From: Formosa sp. Hel1_33_131
GTDB lineage: Bacteria > Bacteroidota > Bacteroidia > Flavobacteriales > Flavobacteriaceae
NCBI GenBank assembly: GCA_949499105.1
Contig: CATEFX010000062.1
Coordinates: 23,822-87,821 of the forward strand
DNA: 64,000 bases
Direction of reading: 5' to 3'
The translations under genes were made by a program, and so were the position numbers. Of the stretch, positions 35,498 through 45,008 are shown piece after piece; the stretch's first letter is position 1; each line of letters starts with the position of its first letter. A model generated the notes under the pieces. It saw only the letters and a program-made list of their open reading frames with translations, was not told the origin of the DNA and searched no databases.

Positions 35498-36226
35498 ATG
35501 CAGTTAATCAAACTTAATGCCATTGATTCTACCAATAATTATTTAAAAAAATTACTGTTAGAAACCGTATTGGAAGATTTTTCTGTGGTGGTCACAAATC
35601 ATCAAACTCAAGGCAAAGGTCAAATGGGTTCTGATTGGGTTTCTGAAAAAGGTAAGAACTTAACATTTAGTGTTTTAAAGTCAAAAACATCTCTACTTTT
35701 ACATCAGCAATTTATGTTGAGTATCTTAGTTTCTTTGTCTATTTTAAAAACACTTGAAGGGTATAATATTCCTAAGTTATCCATTAAGTGGCCGAACGAC
35801 ATTTTGTCAGACCATCATAAAATTTCTGGAATTTTAATCGAAAATGTAATTAAAAATCAGCAGATCGAATTTTCGGTGATCGGGATAGGGCTTAATGTCA
35901 ATCAGGAAACATTTGAAGGATTGCCAAAAGTTTGTTCTTTGAAGCATATTTTAGGATTTCCTGTCAATAAAGAGGAGTTACTTCATAAACTCGTCAAAAA
36001 TTTACAGCGTTATTTTAGGCTTTTTTCAGAAAAAGGAGCGGCTGTTTTTACCAATGAGTATGAATCGTATTTGTTTCGAAAAGACAAGCCTTCAACTTTT
36101 ATGTTGCCTGATGAATCCCTTTTTACAGGAATCATTCGAGGGGTTACAGATTCTGGAAAACTACAGCTACAACTCGAAGACGCCACAAAAGAATTTAATT
36201 TAAAAGAGTTAACGTTGATGTACTAA
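35498..36226 (+). CDS. birA: Biotin--[acetyl-CoA-carboxylase] ligase, monofunctional
   Basis: Attaches biotin to carboxylase carrier domains. The protein has 242 residues: a catalytic domain and a C-terminal SH3-like domain (residues about 200-240). The biotinyl-AMP loop is QTQGKGQMGSDWVS (GRGRxG variant) near residue 37; KWPNDILSDHHKISGILIE near residue 97 is the core motif. There is no N-terminal DNA-binding domain, so it cannot act as the repressor that E. coli BirA is. It converges exactly on the SRPBCC gene. Confidence 0.93.
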   Translation: MQLIKLNAIDSTNNYLKKLLLETVLEDFSVVVTNHQTQGKGQMGSDWVSEKGKNLTFSVLKSKTSLLLHQQFMLSILVSLSILKTLEGYNIPKLSIKWPNDILSDHHKISGILIENVIKNQQIEFSVIGIGLNVNQETFEGLPKVCSLKHILGFPVNKEELLHKLVKNLQRYFRLFSEKGAAVFTNEYESYLFRKDKPSTFMLPDESLFTGIIRGVTDSGKLQLQLEDATKEFNLKELTLMY

Positions 36227-36622
36227 CTACACAACTTTAGGGATGTTCATCGCCAAGGTTTCAATGAACTTTGTGATTGGGCCTTTAATCATCATCGCCA
36301 TCATCGGGTTAAAATCGCCTTCAAACTTAAGAAGCACCTCGCTTTTACTTTCAGAACTAGATTCAATTGTTGCCGTTAATGAAAAGTCTAGTTTACCTCC
36401 GGCGGCCCCCAATACTATTTTGTGTGGAGGCTCCATAGATTTCTTTTTCAAAATGATTTCAGGCATTCCACTTAATGCAAATAAAAAGGTATCGGAATCC
36501 ACCACTTCAAACTTACTGGTGTTCTCGGGCATTAATGTTTTAAAATTTTCAAGAGTCGTCAAACAATCAAATACTTCTTGTGCCGATTTATCAATACTTA
36601 CTTTAGGTGATTCTAGTTTCAT
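36227..36622 (-). CDS. SRPBCC (START/polyketide-cyclase-like) family protein
   Basis: A 131-residue hot-dog-of-helices START-fold protein: SIDKSAQEVFDCLTTLENFKTLMP at the N-terminus, then alternating strands with ILKKKSMEPPHKIVLGAAGGK. The family binds hydrophobic ligands or acts as chaperone or cyclase; nothing specific can be said here. It lies nine bases after the pyrE stop, so it is co-transcribed with pyrE. Confidence 0.78.
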   Translation of the reverse strand: MKLESPKVSIDKSAQEVFDCLTTLENFKTLMPENTSKFEVVDSDTFLFALSGMPEIILKKKSMEPPHKIVLGAAGGKLDFSLTATIESSSESKSEVLLKFEGDFNPMMAMMIKGPITKFIETLAMNIPKVV

Positions 36623-36631
36623 AATCTAAAT

Positions 36632-37276
36632 TTATTTACCGGTCCATTCCGAAGGGTTTGAATTCCATTTGGATAAAATAGCTGCTTCATTTTGGTCAAT
36701 GAAGTTGGTATCTAAGGCTTGTTCTAACAGACTCTCGTAGTTGCTAAGTGTAAAAAGAGTCACATTATTTTTTTTAAAGTTTTCTTTAGAGATTTCAAAG
36801 CCATAGGTAAAAATTGCAACCATGCCTTTGACATTCACTTCTGCTGCTTTTAAGGCATCAACTGCCACCAAACTACTGTTACCTGTACTGATCAAATCTT
36901 CTACGACCACCACATTTTGACCTTTTTGAATATACCCTTCAATCTGATTTTGACGGCCATGTTTTTTGGCTTCTGGGCGAACATACACAAATGGAAGTCC
37001 AAGAACTTCAGCGACTAAAGCGCCGATTCCAATCGCACCAGTTGCAACCCCAGCAATCACATCGGGCTTACCAAATTCTAGTTCTATGTTTTTTGCGATT
37101 TCTTCTTTGATATAATTTCTTACCGCTGGATAGGACAACACAATGCGGTTATCACAATAGATGGGTGACTTCCATCCTGAAGCCCAAGTAAAGGGGTCTC
37201 GTGGGTTTAATTTAATAGCATTTATTTGAAGTAATACTTCTGCAGTTTTTTTGGCGGTACTTTTGTTGAAAATCAT
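36632..37276 (-). CDS. pyrE: Orotate phosphoribosyltransferase
   Basis: Makes orotidine monophosphate in pyrimidine synthesis. The protein has 214 residues. The PRPP-binding motif is NVVVVEDLISTGNSSLVA near residue 115, preceded by the flexible loop YVRPEAKKHGRQNQIEGY. The N-terminus (AVLLQINAIKLNPRDPFTWASG) is the family start. The -7 box of the operon lies four bases before its ATG, so the transcript appears leaderless. Confidence 0.96.
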   Translation of the reverse strand: MIFNKSTAKKTAEVLLQINAIKLNPRDPFTWASGWKSPIYCDNRIVLSYPAVRNYIKEEIAKNIELEFGKPDVIAGVATGAIGIGALVAEVLGLPFVYVRPEAKKHGRQNQIEGYIQKGQNVVVVEDLISTGNSSLVAVDALKAAEVNVKGMVAIFTYGFEISKENFKKNNVTLFTLSNYESLLEQALDTNFIDQNEAAILSKWNSNPSEWTGK

Positions 37277-37280
37277 GGTT

Positions 37281-37288
37281 CAAAATTA
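37281..37288 (-). promoter_or_regulatory. -7 box (TAATTTTG) of pyrE, leaderless layout
   Basis: On the minus strand TAATTTTG is followed by AACC and the ATG. Four bases again separate box and start codon. Confidence 0.6.
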
Positions 37289-37335
37289 GTAAAAAATACT
37301 ACTTTTACTTTCTATTAATTTGTTTTTAATTAACA

Positions 37336-37917
37336 ATGTATAAAATATTTGTTGGTAATAAGCCAATAATCTTAACGACTAAGGTTGAAACTGAAACAAA
37401 TTTCAAGAATTTCTTGATTGATTCAGTCGATATTAATAAGGTGCTTTCAAAACTAAAAAAAGACAAATACGATGCTGTACATCTAATTGGGGCCGATAAG
37501 GACGTTCTTCTAAAAAAATTCTTATCACTCTTGCCAAATGTGATTGCAGGAGGTGGCAAGGTTTATAACCCAGATGGTGCGATATTATTTATCTTTAGAA
37601 ATGGAAAATGGGACCTTCCCAAAGGTAAAGCCGAATCCAAGGAAACAATCAATCAAACCGCACTACGTGAAGTAGAGGAAGAAACTGGAATCTCGGGACT
37701 TTCTATTACAAAACCCTTAGAAATTACGTATCATATATTTAAACGAAATGATCGACATTATATTAAAGTCACCTACTGGTTTCAGATGTATTCAGAGTAC
37801 GACGGGAAATTAATTCCACAAGAAAAAGAAGGCATCACAAAAGTAAAATGGATCCCCGAAACCAAACTTCAAAAAGTTTTAGATAATTCGTATGCGAATA
37901 TTAAACTTCTAATTTAA
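37336..37917 (+). CDS. Nudix hydrolase
   Basis: A 193-residue protein. The Nudix box runs GKAESKETINQTALREVEEE (residues about 97-116), followed by TGI, with all catalytic Glu residues present. Before it, KWDLPKG gives the common lead-in. The N-terminal 75 residues form a separate alpha/beta part (MYKIFVGNKPIILT) that I do not recognise. Substrate could be a nucleoside diphosphate derivative or an RNA cap; not resolved. It is transcribed divergently from pyrE. Confidence 0.9.
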   Translation: MYKIFVGNKPIILTTKVETETNFKNFLIDSVDINKVLSKLKKDKYDAVHLIGADKDVLLKKFLSLLPNVIAGGGKVYNPDGAILFIFRNGKWDLPKGKAESKETINQTALREVEEETGISGLSITKPLEITYHIFKRNDRHYIKVTYWFQMYSEYDGKLIPQEKEGITKVKWIPETKLQKVLDNSYANIKLLI

Positions 37918-37970
37918 CATCGGATCAAAGCTCATTTTTATATTTATCTTCAAATAAAACCCATTTACGG

Positions 37971-38000
37971 TTGCTATCGCTCTCAATAAGTTTATTTTTG
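37971..38000 (+). promoter_or_regulatory. Promoter of the first SulP gene: TTG-N19-TATTTTTG
   Basis: TTG at 37971-37973 and TATTTTTG at 37993-38000 with a spacer of 19, close to the Bacteroidota -33/-7 consensus. The ATG follows 20 bases later. Confidence 0.65.
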
Positions 38001-38020
38001 CCCTGCAAAATTGAAACAAA

Positions 38021-39643
38021 ATGATGGAGTTTATAAGCAAACGTTCTAGTAACGTAAAAAATGATATTTTAAGTGGCTTAACAGTCGCTTTGGCCTTAGT
38101 GCCGGAAGCAGTTGCGTTTGCATTTGTTGCGGGCGTTGATCCTTTAGTTGGGCTGTATGCGGCATTTATGATTGGATTAATCACCTCTATTTTTGGGGGT
38201 CGACCAGGAATGATTAGTGGCGCTACGGGAGCGTTAGCGGTAGTGATGGTCAGTCTGGTTGCACGAGGAAATGCTATGGGCGCCGAAGGCGATGAGTTAG
38301 GACTATACTATTTGTTTATGACCGTCATTTTAATGGGCGTTATTCAGGTTATGGCGGGTGTTTTTAAGCTCGGTAAATTTGTGCGTTTGATTCCACATCC
38401 TGTCATGATGGGATTTGTAAATGGATTAGCGATTGTTATTTTTCTTTCGCAATTAAGTATGTTCATGACTTCCGAAAATGGTGAGATGGTGTGGATGCAA
38501 GGGGCTTCATTATGGACGATGGTTGGGCTTGTGGGCTTAACAATAGCCATTATGTTTGGTTTGCCACAAATTACCAAAAAATTACCAGAAGCATTGGTGG
38601 CTATTTTGGTGGTTTCTGCAATAGTTATTTTTGGAGATTTAGACGTTGCCACGGTTGGAAGTTTTATTAGAGATGGTGGAGGAGACGGCCTAAAAGGCGG
38701 ATTACCACTTCCGCAATGGGCTATTTTTGAAAAAATCCCTCTTAGTTTTGAAACCTTAAAATTCATAGGGCCCTATGCATTAATTCTTGCAGCGATTGGA
38801 CTGATTGAATCTTTAATGACTCTTAATTTAATTGATGAACTCATCGAAACCCGAGGAAATTCAAATAGAGAATGTATGGCTCAAGGTGGTGCAAACATTA
38901 TCACCGGACTGTTTGGTGGGATGGGTGGATGTGCCATGATTGGCCAATCGATTATTAATATTAAAGGGGGTGGTAGAGGTCGCCTTTCAGGGATTGTTGC
39001 AGCACTGGCGCTTTTAGCATTTATTTTATTTGCTTCTGGGCTTATCGAACAAGTGCCAATTGCCGCATTGGTAGGTGTGATGTTTATGGTGGTCATTGGA
39101 ACGTTTGCATGGTCTAGTTTTAGAATTATCAATAAAATTCCAAAAACAGATGTGTTTGTGTTGATATTGGTTTCATCGATGACGGTCTTTTTCGATTTAG
39201 CAATCGCTGTTATTTCTGGTGTGATTGTAAGTGCACTCGTGTTTTCATGGGAAAACGCAAAGCGAATTCGGGCTCGAAAACGTATCAAAGACGATGGCAC
39301 CAAAGTATACGAAATATGGGGCCCACTATTTTTTGGAAGTATAACGGCTTTTAACGATAAGTTTGATGTAAAAAACGATCCTGAATCTGTTGAAATTGAT
39401 TTTGTAGAATCACGAATAAGTGACCATTCGGCGATCGAAGCGATTTCTAATCTCGTAAAAAAATATAAAGATGAAGGCAAAGCAATTCACCTAAAACACC
39501 TTAGTGAAGACTGTAAGATTTTGTTACATAAATCAAGTCCAATCTTTAAAGATATAATCATAGAAGCGATTGAGGATCCTCGGTATCATCTCGCCGAAAA
39601 CCCAGAAGCGTTTTCTAAAGGACTTGGAGAGTATAAACTCTAA
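38021..39643 (+). CDS. SulP family inorganic anion transporter with STAS domain
   Basis: A 540-residue protein. The membrane part (residues about 15-420) has the SulP signature ALALVPEAVAFAFVAGVDPLVGLYAAF in helix 1 and the common GRPGMISGATGALAV (residues about 60). The C-terminal STAS domain spans residues about 430-530. SulP proteins carry sulfate, bicarbonate or other anions; this subgroup may be sulfate or bicarbonate. Two Met in a row give start choices three bases apart. A second SulP lies at 49743 and is only modestly similar. Confidence 0.9.
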   Translation: MMEFISKRSSNVKNDILSGLTVALALVPEAVAFAFVAGVDPLVGLYAAFMIGLITSIFGGRPGMISGATGALAVVMVSLVARGNAMGAEGDELGLYYLFMTVILMGVIQVMAGVFKLGKFVRLIPHPVMMGFVNGLAIVIFLSQLSMFMTSENGEMVWMQGASLWTMVGLVGLTIAIMFGLPQITKKLPEALVAILVVSAIVIFGDLDVATVGSFIRDGGGDGLKGGLPLPQWAIFEKIPLSFETLKFIGPYALILAAIGLIESLMTLNLIDELIETRGNSNRECMAQGGANIITGLFGGMGGCAMIGQSIINIKGGGRGRLSGIVAALALLAFILFASGLIEQVPIAALVGVMFMVVIGTFAWSSFRIINKIPKTDVFVLILVSSMTVFFDLAIAVISGVIVSALVFSWENAKRIRARKRIKDDGTKVYEIWGPLFFGSITAFNDKFDVKNDPESVEIDFVESRISDHSAIEAISNLVKKYKDEGKAIHLKHLSEDCKILLHKSSPIFKDIIIEAIEDPRYHLAENPEAFSKGLGEYKL

Positions 39644-39645
39644 GT

Positions 39646-40101
39646 TTATTGAACGCGTACCGAGTTGGGAACTAATTTTTTATAATCGCCACCATAGCGA
39701 ATGATTTCTCTGACAATAGAGGAAGAGATAAACGAAGTCTGTGTTGACGTTAGTAAAAACACGGTTTCCAGGGTTGATAAATATCGATTGGTCTGAGCAA
39801 TTGCTTTTTCAAATTCAAAATCTGCTGGGTTACGTAATCCTCTTAGAATAAATTCAACGCCAATTTCTTTACAAAAATCGATGGTTAAACCGCTATAAGT
39901 CATAACCGTCACTTTTGGATTGTCTTTAAACGTGTTTTCAATAAATTGTTTGCGTTCTTCGATTGTAAACATATAGTTTTTAGAAGAATTTTCGCCAATC
40001 GCTATAATCACTTCATCAAATAAGGTGACCCCTCTGTTGATGATGTCGACATGCCCAAGTGTAATTGGGTCAAAGGATCCTGGGAAAATTGCTTTTTTCA
40101 T
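39646..40101 (-). CDS. coaD: Phosphopantetheine adenylyltransferase
   Basis: Fourth step in coenzyme A synthesis. The protein has 151 residues. Nucleotidyl transferase motif GSFDPITLGHVDII near residue 8 and the ISSSIVREI motif near residue 127 are intact, with FILRGLRNPADFEFE between them. It follows ddl by nine bases on the same strand, so the two share a message. Confidence 0.96.
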   Translation of the reverse strand: MKKAIFPGSFDPITLGHVDIINRGVTLFDEVIIAIGENSSKNYMFTIEERKQFIENTFKDNPKVTVMTYSGLTIDFCKEIGVEFILRGLRNPADFEFEKAIAQTNRYLSTLETVFLLTSTQTSFISSSIVREIIRYGGDYKKLVPNSVRVQ

Positions 40102-40110
40102 GTGGTAAAG

Positions 40111-41094
40111 TTAAGAATTTTTCTGAAGTGCTTCTCGAATCGCATTATCAAATAAATCGGGCAATGAAATTCCTGCTTGTGCTGCTTGCTGTGGAAAGAT
40201 GCTTTCCTTTGTAAGTCCTGGAATGGTATTTATTTCTAAAAGATGAGGTTTGTTGTTTTTGAAAATAAATTCACTGCGAGAAAACCCCTCTAATTTTAAA
40301 ATTTCATAAATACTTTTGGCAACCGTTCTAACGTCAAATTCTTGGGAGTCGCTTAAACGTGCTGGGGTAATTTCTTGAGATTTCCCTAAATACTTTGCTT
40401 CATAATCAAAAAAGTCATTCTCGGTCACAATTTCAGTAATTGGAAGCACAGTAACGACTCCTTTATAGCGGACCACCCCTACAGAGACTTCGATACCGTC
40501 TAGGTAGGATTCAATAATGAGCTCATCATCTTCTTTAAAAGCAATATCGATCGCTTTTGGCAACTCTTCTTTTGAATAAACTTTAGTAATCCCAAAACTA
40601 CTACCGGCTTTATTGGCTTTTACAAAACAAGGAAATCCAACCGCGGTTTCAATGGCTACAGGGTCAATGGCATCTCCAGCATTTAAAAAATAGGAATCTG
40701 CCGTTCGTATTCCGTAAGGTTTTAACACACTCAAACAATCTCGCTTATTAAACGTTAAAGCTGCTTGATACATATCGCAACTGGTATGTGGAATCGACAG
40801 GAGTTCGAAATAGGCTTGTATGGTCCCATCTTCTCCTGGCGCGCCGTGAATGGCATTAAATACACAGTCAAAGTTGATTTTTTCACCGTTTAAATTTATA
40901 CTAAAATCAGCTTTGTTTATCGGAAATTCTTGTAAATCGTTTGAAACATAAACCCACCGATCTTTAAAAATATGGATGCAATACGCATTGTAATGCGTTT
41001 TTGGTAAACTCTCGTAAACCACGTTTCCACTCTTTAAAGAGATTTGGTATTCATTTGAATATCCACCCATAATAATGGCAATATTTTTTTTCAT
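40111..41094 (-). CDS. ddl: D-alanine--D-alanine ligase
   Basis: Makes the D-Ala-D-Ala dipeptide for peptidoglycan. The protein has 327 residues. The ATP-grasp region is visible: FPCFVKANKAGSSFGITKV near residue 145 and LLEINTIPGLTKESIFPQQA near residue 290. Start MKKNIAIIMGGYSNEY is chosen; a Met two residues upstream is possible. It diverges from the PASTA gene and is co-transcribed with coaD. Confidence 0.95.
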   Translation of the reverse strand: MKKNIAIIMGGYSNEYQISLKSGNVVYESLPKTHYNAYCIHIFKDRWVYVSNDLQEFPINKADFSINLNGEKINFDCVFNAIHGAPGEDGTIQAYFELLSIPHTSCDMYQAALTFNKRDCLSVLKPYGIRTADSYFLNAGDAIDPVAIETAVGFPCFVKANKAGSSFGITKVYSKEELPKAIDIAFKEDDELIIESYLDGIEVSVGVVRYKGVVTVLPITEIVTENDFFDYEAKYLGKSQEITPARLSDSQEFDVRTVAKSIYEILKLEGFSRSEFIFKNNKPHLLEINTIPGLTKESIFPQQAAQAGISLPDLFDNAIREALQKNS

Positions 41095-41209
41095 GTGCAC
41101 GTTTATACAGTAAAAATATTACTTTTATCTCAAATCAAAATCATTTTAAACCAAATATATTTACTTCAAACTAAACAAGCTAAAGGTTTTAAGGACACAA
41201 ATATTTGTT

Positions 41210-41217
41210 TAGCTTTG
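41210..41217 (+). promoter_or_regulatory. -7 box (TAGCTTTG) of the PASTA-rluD operon
   Basis: TAGCTTTG ends 20 bases before the ATG at 41238. It lies inside the longer open frame that begins at 41205, which is why the ATG at 41238 is preferred. Confidence 0.5.
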
Positions 41218-41237
41218 TTAAATTATTAAAAAGCGCC

Positions 41238-41795
41238 ATGGATTTCATCAAATTCTTATTCAGTAAGTCATTTATAAAGCAATTAGTTTTTGCGGTTATT
41301 GCGCTCATTATTTTTAGTTTTTTAACCCTGAAATGGCTCAAATCTTACACCAATCACGCAACCTTTGTAACCGTTCCAACGCTTAAAGGTAAAACCTATG
41401 AAGTGGCTCAGATGCTTCTTAAAGACAATGCGTTAAGAGGGGAAGTTCAAGATTCATCAAACTATAATCCAAAATATCCTAAAGGAGCAATTATCGAACA
41501 AGATCCTTTAGCTGGAAGTCAAGTTAAAGAAAATCGAAAAATATATTTAATTCTCAACCCTTCAGCCTACAGAAAGCTGGCGGTTCCGGATGTCATTCGT
41601 CGAACCTATCGTCAAAGCAAACCTACTCTCGAAGCTTTGGGGTTCCAAATAGGCGAGTTGATTTATAAAGATGATTTAGGAAAAGATCAAGTTTTAGAAA
41701 TACGGTATAAAGACCAAATCATTGAAGCAGGTACGATGCTTCCAAAAACTTCGACACTTGACCTCGTTTTAGGAAACGGTGTTCGAAAGCAATAA
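41238..41795 (+). CDS. Membrane-anchored PASTA-domain protein
   Basis: A 185-residue protein from 41238 (MDFIKFLFSKSFIKQL). One membrane helix at residues 14-32 is followed by two to three PASTA repeats: VPTLKGKTYEVAQMLLKDN, then VPDVIRRTYRQSKPTLEALG, then a partial third. PASTA domains bind peptidoglycan stem peptides or beta-lactams. Usually they belong to Ser/Thr kinases or penicillin-binding proteins; here the domain stands alone on a membrane anchor. It is next to ddl and co-transcribed with rluD (spacing of six bases), so a cell-wall sensing or scaffolding role is possible. Confidence 0.88.
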   Translation: MDFIKFLFSKSFIKQLVFAVIALIIFSFLTLKWLKSYTNHATFVTVPTLKGKTYEVAQMLLKDNALRGEVQDSSNYNPKYPKGAIIEQDPLAGSQVKENRKIYLILNPSAYRKLAVPDVIRRTYRQSKPTLEALGFQIGELIYKDDLGKDQVLEIRYKDQIIEAGTMLPKTSTLDLVLGNGVRKQ

Positions 41796-41801
41796 TTAAC
41801 C

Positions 41802-42839
41802 ATGGTAGAATCAAATGAGTTGTTAGAAAATGAGAGTGAATTACATGAACATTATACGTTCACGGCAGAGAAGGGGCAACAACCTTTGAGAATCGATAAA
41901 TACCTCATGAATTTTGTTGAAAATGCCACGCGAAATAAAATCCAAGCGGCCGCTAAAAATGGCAGTATTTTGGTCAATGAAGCCGCGGTAAAATCAAATT
42001 ATAAGGTAAAACCGTATGACAAAATTCGAGTTTTATTTGAACACCCTCCTTATGAAAATTTATTAGTTCCTGAGGATATTCCCATCGATGTGGTGTACGA
42101 AGATGATGCATTATTAGTTGTCAATAAAGCGCCTGGAATGGTTGTTCATCCTGGGCATGGAAATTATTCAGGGACCTTGATTAATGCGCTTACGTTTCAT
42201 TTTGAAAACTTGCCGAACAATAGTAGCAATCGTCCTGGGTTAGTTCATCGGATCGATAAAGATACGAGTGGGTTGTTGGTAGTTGCCAAAACCGAGATTG
42301 CAATGGCTCATTTATCAGCCCAATTTAAAGCCAAAACAAGTGAGCGCGAATATGTGGCTTTGGTTTGGGGAAATATGGACGCCGAAGAAGGCACGATTGA
42401 AGGTAATATTGGCCGTCATCCTAAGAATAGATTGCAAAATACGGTCTATTTTGGAGATGAAGCCGACAAAGGCAAGCCCGCAGTGACCCATTACAAAGTG
42501 TTGCAACGTTTGGGATATGTAACTCTGGTAACTTGCAAATTAGAAACGGGACGAACCCATCAAATTCGAGTGCATATGAAACACATTGGGCACACGCTTT
42601 TTAACGATGAACGTTATGGAGGCGAACGCATTCTGAAAGGGACCACCTTTACCAAATACAAGCAGTTTGTTGACAATTGTTTTAAAACCTTACCACGACA
42701 AGCCTTGCATGCCAAAACTTTAGGGTTTGTACATCCAACGACCGGCAAAACGATGTCGTTTACAACCGAAATTCCACAAGACATGCAAGCGTGTATTAAA
42801 AAATGGGAAACCTATTCGAATCACTTGGTAGAAGACTAA
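41802..42839 (+). CDS. rluD: Ribosomal large-subunit pseudouridine synthase (RluD-type)
   Basis: Modifies uridines in 23S rRNA (positions 1911/1915/1917 in E. coli RluD). The protein has 345 residues. The N-terminal S4 domain (residues about 25-85) is followed by the catalytic core with the Asp in HRIDKDTSGLLVVAK near residue 150. TGRTHQIRVHMKHIGHTLFNDERYGG follows near residue 245. Fine position specificity cannot be read from the sequence, but the overall type is RluD. Confidence 0.93.
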   Translation: MVESNELLENESELHEHYTFTAEKGQQPLRIDKYLMNFVENATRNKIQAAAKNGSILVNEAAVKSNYKVKPYDKIRVLFEHPPYENLLVPEDIPIDVVYEDDALLVVNKAPGMVVHPGHGNYSGTLINALTFHFENLPNNSSNRPGLVHRIDKDTSGLLVVAKTEIAMAHLSAQFKAKTSEREYVALVWGNMDAEEGTIEGNIGRHPKNRLQNTVYFGDEADKGKPAVTHYKVLQRLGYVTLVTCKLETGRTHQIRVHMKHIGHTLFNDERYGGERILKGTTFTKYKQFVDNCFKTLPRQALHAKTLGFVHPTTGKTMSFTTEIPQDMQACIKKWETYSNHLVED

Positions 42840-42857
42840 AATTTTCTTTAGATTGTT

Positions 42858-42887
42858 TTGAGTCTTGCACCTTACTTCTTAACTTTG
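42858..42887 (+). promoter_or_regulatory. Promoter of yaaA: TTG-N19-TAACTTTG
   Basis: TTG at 42858-42860 and TAACTTTG at 42880-42887 with a spacer of 19, one of the best consensus matches in the window. The ATG lies 17 bases further. Confidence 0.65.
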
Positions 42888-42904
42888 AGATATAAATTAG
42901 ATTT

Positions 42905-43663
42905 ATGAAACTTGTCATCTCACCTGCAAAATCGTTAAATTACGAGAGTGAATTACCGACCTCATTAAACACTCAAAGTTGTTTTTTGAGTGAAGCGCAG
43001 CAACTCAATTCTTTGTTAAAAAAGAAATCTGCAAAAACACTTTCTGAATTAATGCATATTTCACCCAATTTAGGCCAGCTTAATTACGAGCGCAACCAAA
43101 AATGGGCCGTTCCTTTTACTGCCCACAATGCTAGGCCCGCTATTTATGCGTTTAATGGCGATGTGTATCGTGGGATTGACGCGTACACCATCCCAGAATC
43201 AAAATTAGAGACTCTACAAGATTCGGTCCGAATTATATCGGGGTTGTACGGGTTGTTAAAACCTTTGGATTTAGTGCAGCCGTATCGCTTGGAAATGGGG
43301 ACTAAATTTCCGGTCGGGAAATCTAAAAACCTCTATGAGTTTTGGCGCAAAAAAGTGACCACTGCGCTGAATGAGGAATTAAAAGACGATGAGTTGTTTG
43401 TCAACTTAGCGAGTCAAGAATATTTCAAAGCCATTGATATTAAGGTTCTTAAAGTGCCTGTTATTCATATCGATTTTAAAGAGTTTAAAAACGGCCAGTA
43501 TAAAACCATCGCTATTTTTGCAAAACGAGCGCGCGGGTATATGACGCGTCACATCCTTGAAAATGCTGTGGAATCTATCGAAGGATTAAAAACGTTTACA
43601 ACAGAGGGCTATGCGTATGACGTAAATCTGTCAACAGCCACTAAATTGGTATTTACACGTTAA
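42905..43663 (+). CDS. yaaA: Peroxide stress protein YaaA
   Basis: Reduces free intracellular iron under peroxide stress in E. coli. The protein has 252 residues. The family's start MKLVISPAKSLNYES, then NGDVYRGIDA near residue 80 and FWRKKVTTALNEEL are present. KRARGYMTRHIL near residue 205 is also conserved. It is a single gene with a good promoter. Confidence 0.94.
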   Translation: MKLVISPAKSLNYESELPTSLNTQSCFLSEAQQLNSLLKKKSAKTLSELMHISPNLGQLNYERNQKWAVPFTAHNARPAIYAFNGDVYRGIDAYTIPESKLETLQDSVRIISGLYGLLKPLDLVQPYRLEMGTKFPVGKSKNLYEFWRKKVTTALNEELKDDELFVNLASQEYFKAIDIKVLKVPVIHIDFKEFKNGQYKTIAIFAKRARGYMTRHILENAVESIEGLKTFTTEGYAYDVNLSTATKLVFTR

Positions 43664-43681
43664 TTTATTTAAAATAAAACG

Positions 43682-43689
43682 TACCTTTG
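43682..43689 (+). promoter_or_regulatory. -7 box (TACCTTTG) of rhlE
   Basis: TACCTTTG lies 57 bases before the rhlE ATG, leaving a 5' leader of about 50 bases. Long leaders are common for DEAD-box genes that respond to cold, but nothing here shows it. Confidence 0.5.
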
Positions 43690-43746
43690 TGCCATCGTTC
43701 AGAATGACCTATCGTATTGTATACTGTCATTTTCAAAACATAATTT

Positions 43747-45003
43747 ATGACATTTCAATCTTTAGGACTTATAGAAGCCCTACTTAAAGCAGTCCGATTA
43801 CAGGGCTACGAAACCCCTTCCCCCATACAACAAAAAGCAATCCCTCCCATTCTTGAAGGACTGGATGTATTAGCATCTGCCCAAACAGGGACTGGAAAAA
43901 CCGCAGGATTTACTCTGCCAATGTTGCAAATATTAGCTAAAAATCCAGTGCCACACCGTCGTCCTGTACGGGCGCTCGTGTTAACACCAACAAGAGAATT
44001 AGCCGATCAAGTCTATACCAACGTTAAACACTATAGTAAATTTTTGGACCTTCGAGCTGCCGTTATTTTTGGTGGTGTGAATCAAAATCCACAAATCAAA
44101 CACCTGAGAAATGGAGTTGATATTTTGGTCGCCACTCCAGGTCGATTGATTGATTTGGAAAACCAAGGCCACTTGTCGTTATCTAAAGTAGAAATTTTTG
44201 TCCTTGATGAAGCCGATCGTATGTTAGACATGGGGTTCAAACGTGACATTGATAAAATCAGATCATTGATCCCATCCAGACGTCAAAACTTAATGTTTTC
44301 GGCAACGTTTTCAAGAGAGATCAAAAGTTTGGCGCAAACCATTTTACAGCGTCCAACACTTGTAGAAGCAACTCCCGAAAACACAACGGTTGAAGCGATT
44401 AAGCAAGAAGTGTACAGAGTTGCAAAAGAGAAAAAAACAAATCTGTTAATCAAACTCATACAAGACGGACAGTGGAAACAAGTTTTGGTATTTACCCGTA
44501 CCAAACACGGGGCTAACAACCTTTGTAAAAAACTAGAAAGTGCGCGAATTTCTGCCATGGCTATTCATGGAAATAAAAGTCAGGGCGCACGAACCAAAGC
44601 ATTGGCAGGCTTCAAAAACCACGACGTTAGAGTTTTGGTAGCGACCGATATTGCTGCACGTGGATTGGATATTCCATTGTTGCCGCATGTGGTTAATTAC
44701 GAACTTCCAAACATCCCAGAAGATTATGTACACCGTATTGGACGTACTGGAAGAGCAGGCGCCAATGGGGTTGCTCTGTCGTTGGTGTGTGCAGAAGAAA
44801 CGTCTTATTTGTCTTCTATTGAAAAACTAACGAAGCAACGCTTTAAGAAAGAAATTATGGAGGGTTTTGAACCCGATCCGAACGCTTCTACAGTACCGCC
44901 AAAACAAGGGGGTGGTCGTCAACGTGGAGGGTCGCGCCCAAGTAATAACCGCCAGGGGTCTGCGGGTGGTGGCAACCGATCGAACAACAACCGTCGCCGT
45001 TAA
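43747..45003 (+). CDS. rhlE: DEAD-box RNA helicase, RhlE-like
   Basis: ATP-dependent RNA helicase, probably in ribosome assembly or RNA decay. The protein has 418 residues. Motifs in order: Q motif YETPSPIQ near residue 20, motif I AQTGTGKT near 47, DEAD near 158, SAT near 187, ARGLDIP near 297 and [10 protein letters not shown] near 327. The C-terminal tail from residue 380 is rich in Gly, Arg and Asn (RGG-like), as in RNA-binding tails of flavobacterial helicases. It is co-transcribed with the VF530 gene five bases downstream. Confidence 0.94.
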   Translation: MTFQSLGLIEALLKAVRLQGYETPSPIQQKAIPPILEGLDVLASAQTGTGKTAGFTLPMLQILAKNPVPHRRPVRALVLTPTRELADQVYTNVKHYSKFLDLRAAVIFGGVNQNPQIKHLRNGVDILVATPGRLIDLENQGHLSLSKVEIFVLDEADRMLDMGFKRDIDKIRSLIPSRRQNLMFSATFSREIKSLAQTILQRPTLVEATPENTTVEAIKQEVYRVAKEKKTNLLIKLIQDGQWKQVLVFTRTKHGANNLCKKLESARISAMAIHGNKSQGARTKALAGFKNHDVRVLVATDIAARGLDIPLLPHVVNYELPNIPEDYVHRIGRTGRAGANGVALSLVCAEETSYLSSIEKLTKQRFKKEIMEGFEPDPNASTVPPKQGGGRQRGGSRPSNNRQGSAGGGNRSNNNRRR

Positions 45004-45008
45004 CTTTT

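Noticed and set aside
38344..39480. Two long minus-strand frames inside the first SulP gene
   Set aside because: They are antisense to a complete transporter and STAS domain and have Ile/Thr/Asn/Pro-rich composition typical of shadow frames.
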